This document shows positions 63,650-64,000 of a stretch of DNA of 64,000 nt, one piece after another. The translations under genes and the position numbers were made by a program. The notes under the pieces were generated by a model. That model saw nothing but the letters and a program-made list of their open reading frames with translations. It did not search any database and was not told the origin of the DNA. Within the stretch, counting starts at the first letter, position 1. The number at the start of each line of letters is the position of its first letter. Origin of the DNA: Cymodocea nodosa (Eukaryota; Streptophyta; Magnoliopsida; Alismatales; Cymodoceaceae); contig JAZBRI010000004.1 in NCBI GenBank assembly GCA_036874045.1, positions 4,898,001-4,962,000 on the forward strand. The letters run 5' to 3'.

Positions 63650-64000
63650 GTTTTGAAGTTAGCTTCTTCTTCTTCTTCTTTTCTTCCAATGATAAAATTT
63701 TTATCTATATTTGAATTTAAATTTTGAATGTTATGCTTGTGAACGGGTCACATCGATTGATGCTGAAGGCCGTCACTCCATTAACTCTTTCTAACGGTGG
63801 AGGGGTCTTTTATTAAAACAGAATGATATATTTTGTTTCTATTTCATTTTATTTTCAATGTAAGATCGAATATTTTAATAATGTTTTTTATTTGTATTTT
63901 TTAAGGGCTTTAACAGCTCTTTTTTCGATTAAGTGGATGTATAAAAACTTAAATTCAACAAATTGTGTTGAGATGTGAACATCTAATTAAAAACTATCCT
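63650..64000. other. Right-edge spacer
   Basis: AT-rich DNA with a short CTT-rich tract near 63663-63685. No gene seen. Confidence 0.5.

Noticed and set aside
1..64000. Prokaryotic systems (operons, CRISPR arrays, defence islands)
   Set aside because: Every recognised gene is an intron-containing plant nuclear gene; no spaced direct-repeat array or bacterial gene is present.

Overview
The window looks like nuclear DNA of a flowering plant. Genes have many GT-AG introns, long AT-rich intergenic and intronic stretches, and degraded Ty3/gypsy, Ty1/copia, LINE and hAT-like insertions. The proteins are plant types: NRP-type NAP1, PYE-type and PRE/ILI-type bHLH, HVA22, an RCC1-PH-FYVE-BRX protein and CYP23. 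GC-rich first exons (MAG2, CYP23, PRE/ILI) lean towards a monocot, but I cannot name the species. There is no operon, CRISPR array, rRNA gene or convincing tRNA.

Layout, left to right. (1) About 632-896 (+): the last two exons of an unidentified gene entering from the left, with a 107-bp tandem duplication just upstream. (2) 2194-12154 (+): NAP1-related histone chaperone (NRP/SET type) in ten exons; its 5.5-kb first intron holds an antisense gypsy element. (3) 16266-19991 (-): Cullin-3 in two exons, head to head with (4) 21573-24326 (+), a POPEYE/IRO3-like bHLH regulator with a 14-codon upstream ORF. (5) 28347-34005 (+): HVA22a-like protein in five exons, with a hAT-like insertion flanked by a 9-bp repeat in intron 1. 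(6) 36319-45699 (+): a PRAF-type RCC1-PH-FYVE-BRX gene in nine exons. It has an in-frame TGA, a 1-nt frameshift, a deletion inside an RCC1 repeat and a GC splice donor, so it is probably a young pseudogene or carries assembly errors. (7) 47858-51427 (-): MAG2/RINT1-like ER-Golgi tethering protein in four exons. Its start codon lies only about 250 bp from that of (8) 51681-58150 (+): a CYP23-type secretory cyclophilin in eight exons, with nested copia and LINE debris in intron 3. (9) 62840-63281 (+): PRE/ILI atypical HLH regulator in two exons, followed by CT/TA microsatellites.

The genes are ordinary nuclear loci with separate roles: chromatin, ubiquitin ligation, iron regulation, ER membrane and trafficking, signalling, and growth. 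Exon borders were set by hand from splice consensus, reading phase and remembered family sequences; every listed border keeps phase. I found no candidate for a new molecular system. The most useful points are the lesions in the PRAF gene, the two head-to-head gene pairs, the PYE upstream ORF and the datable transposon insertions.
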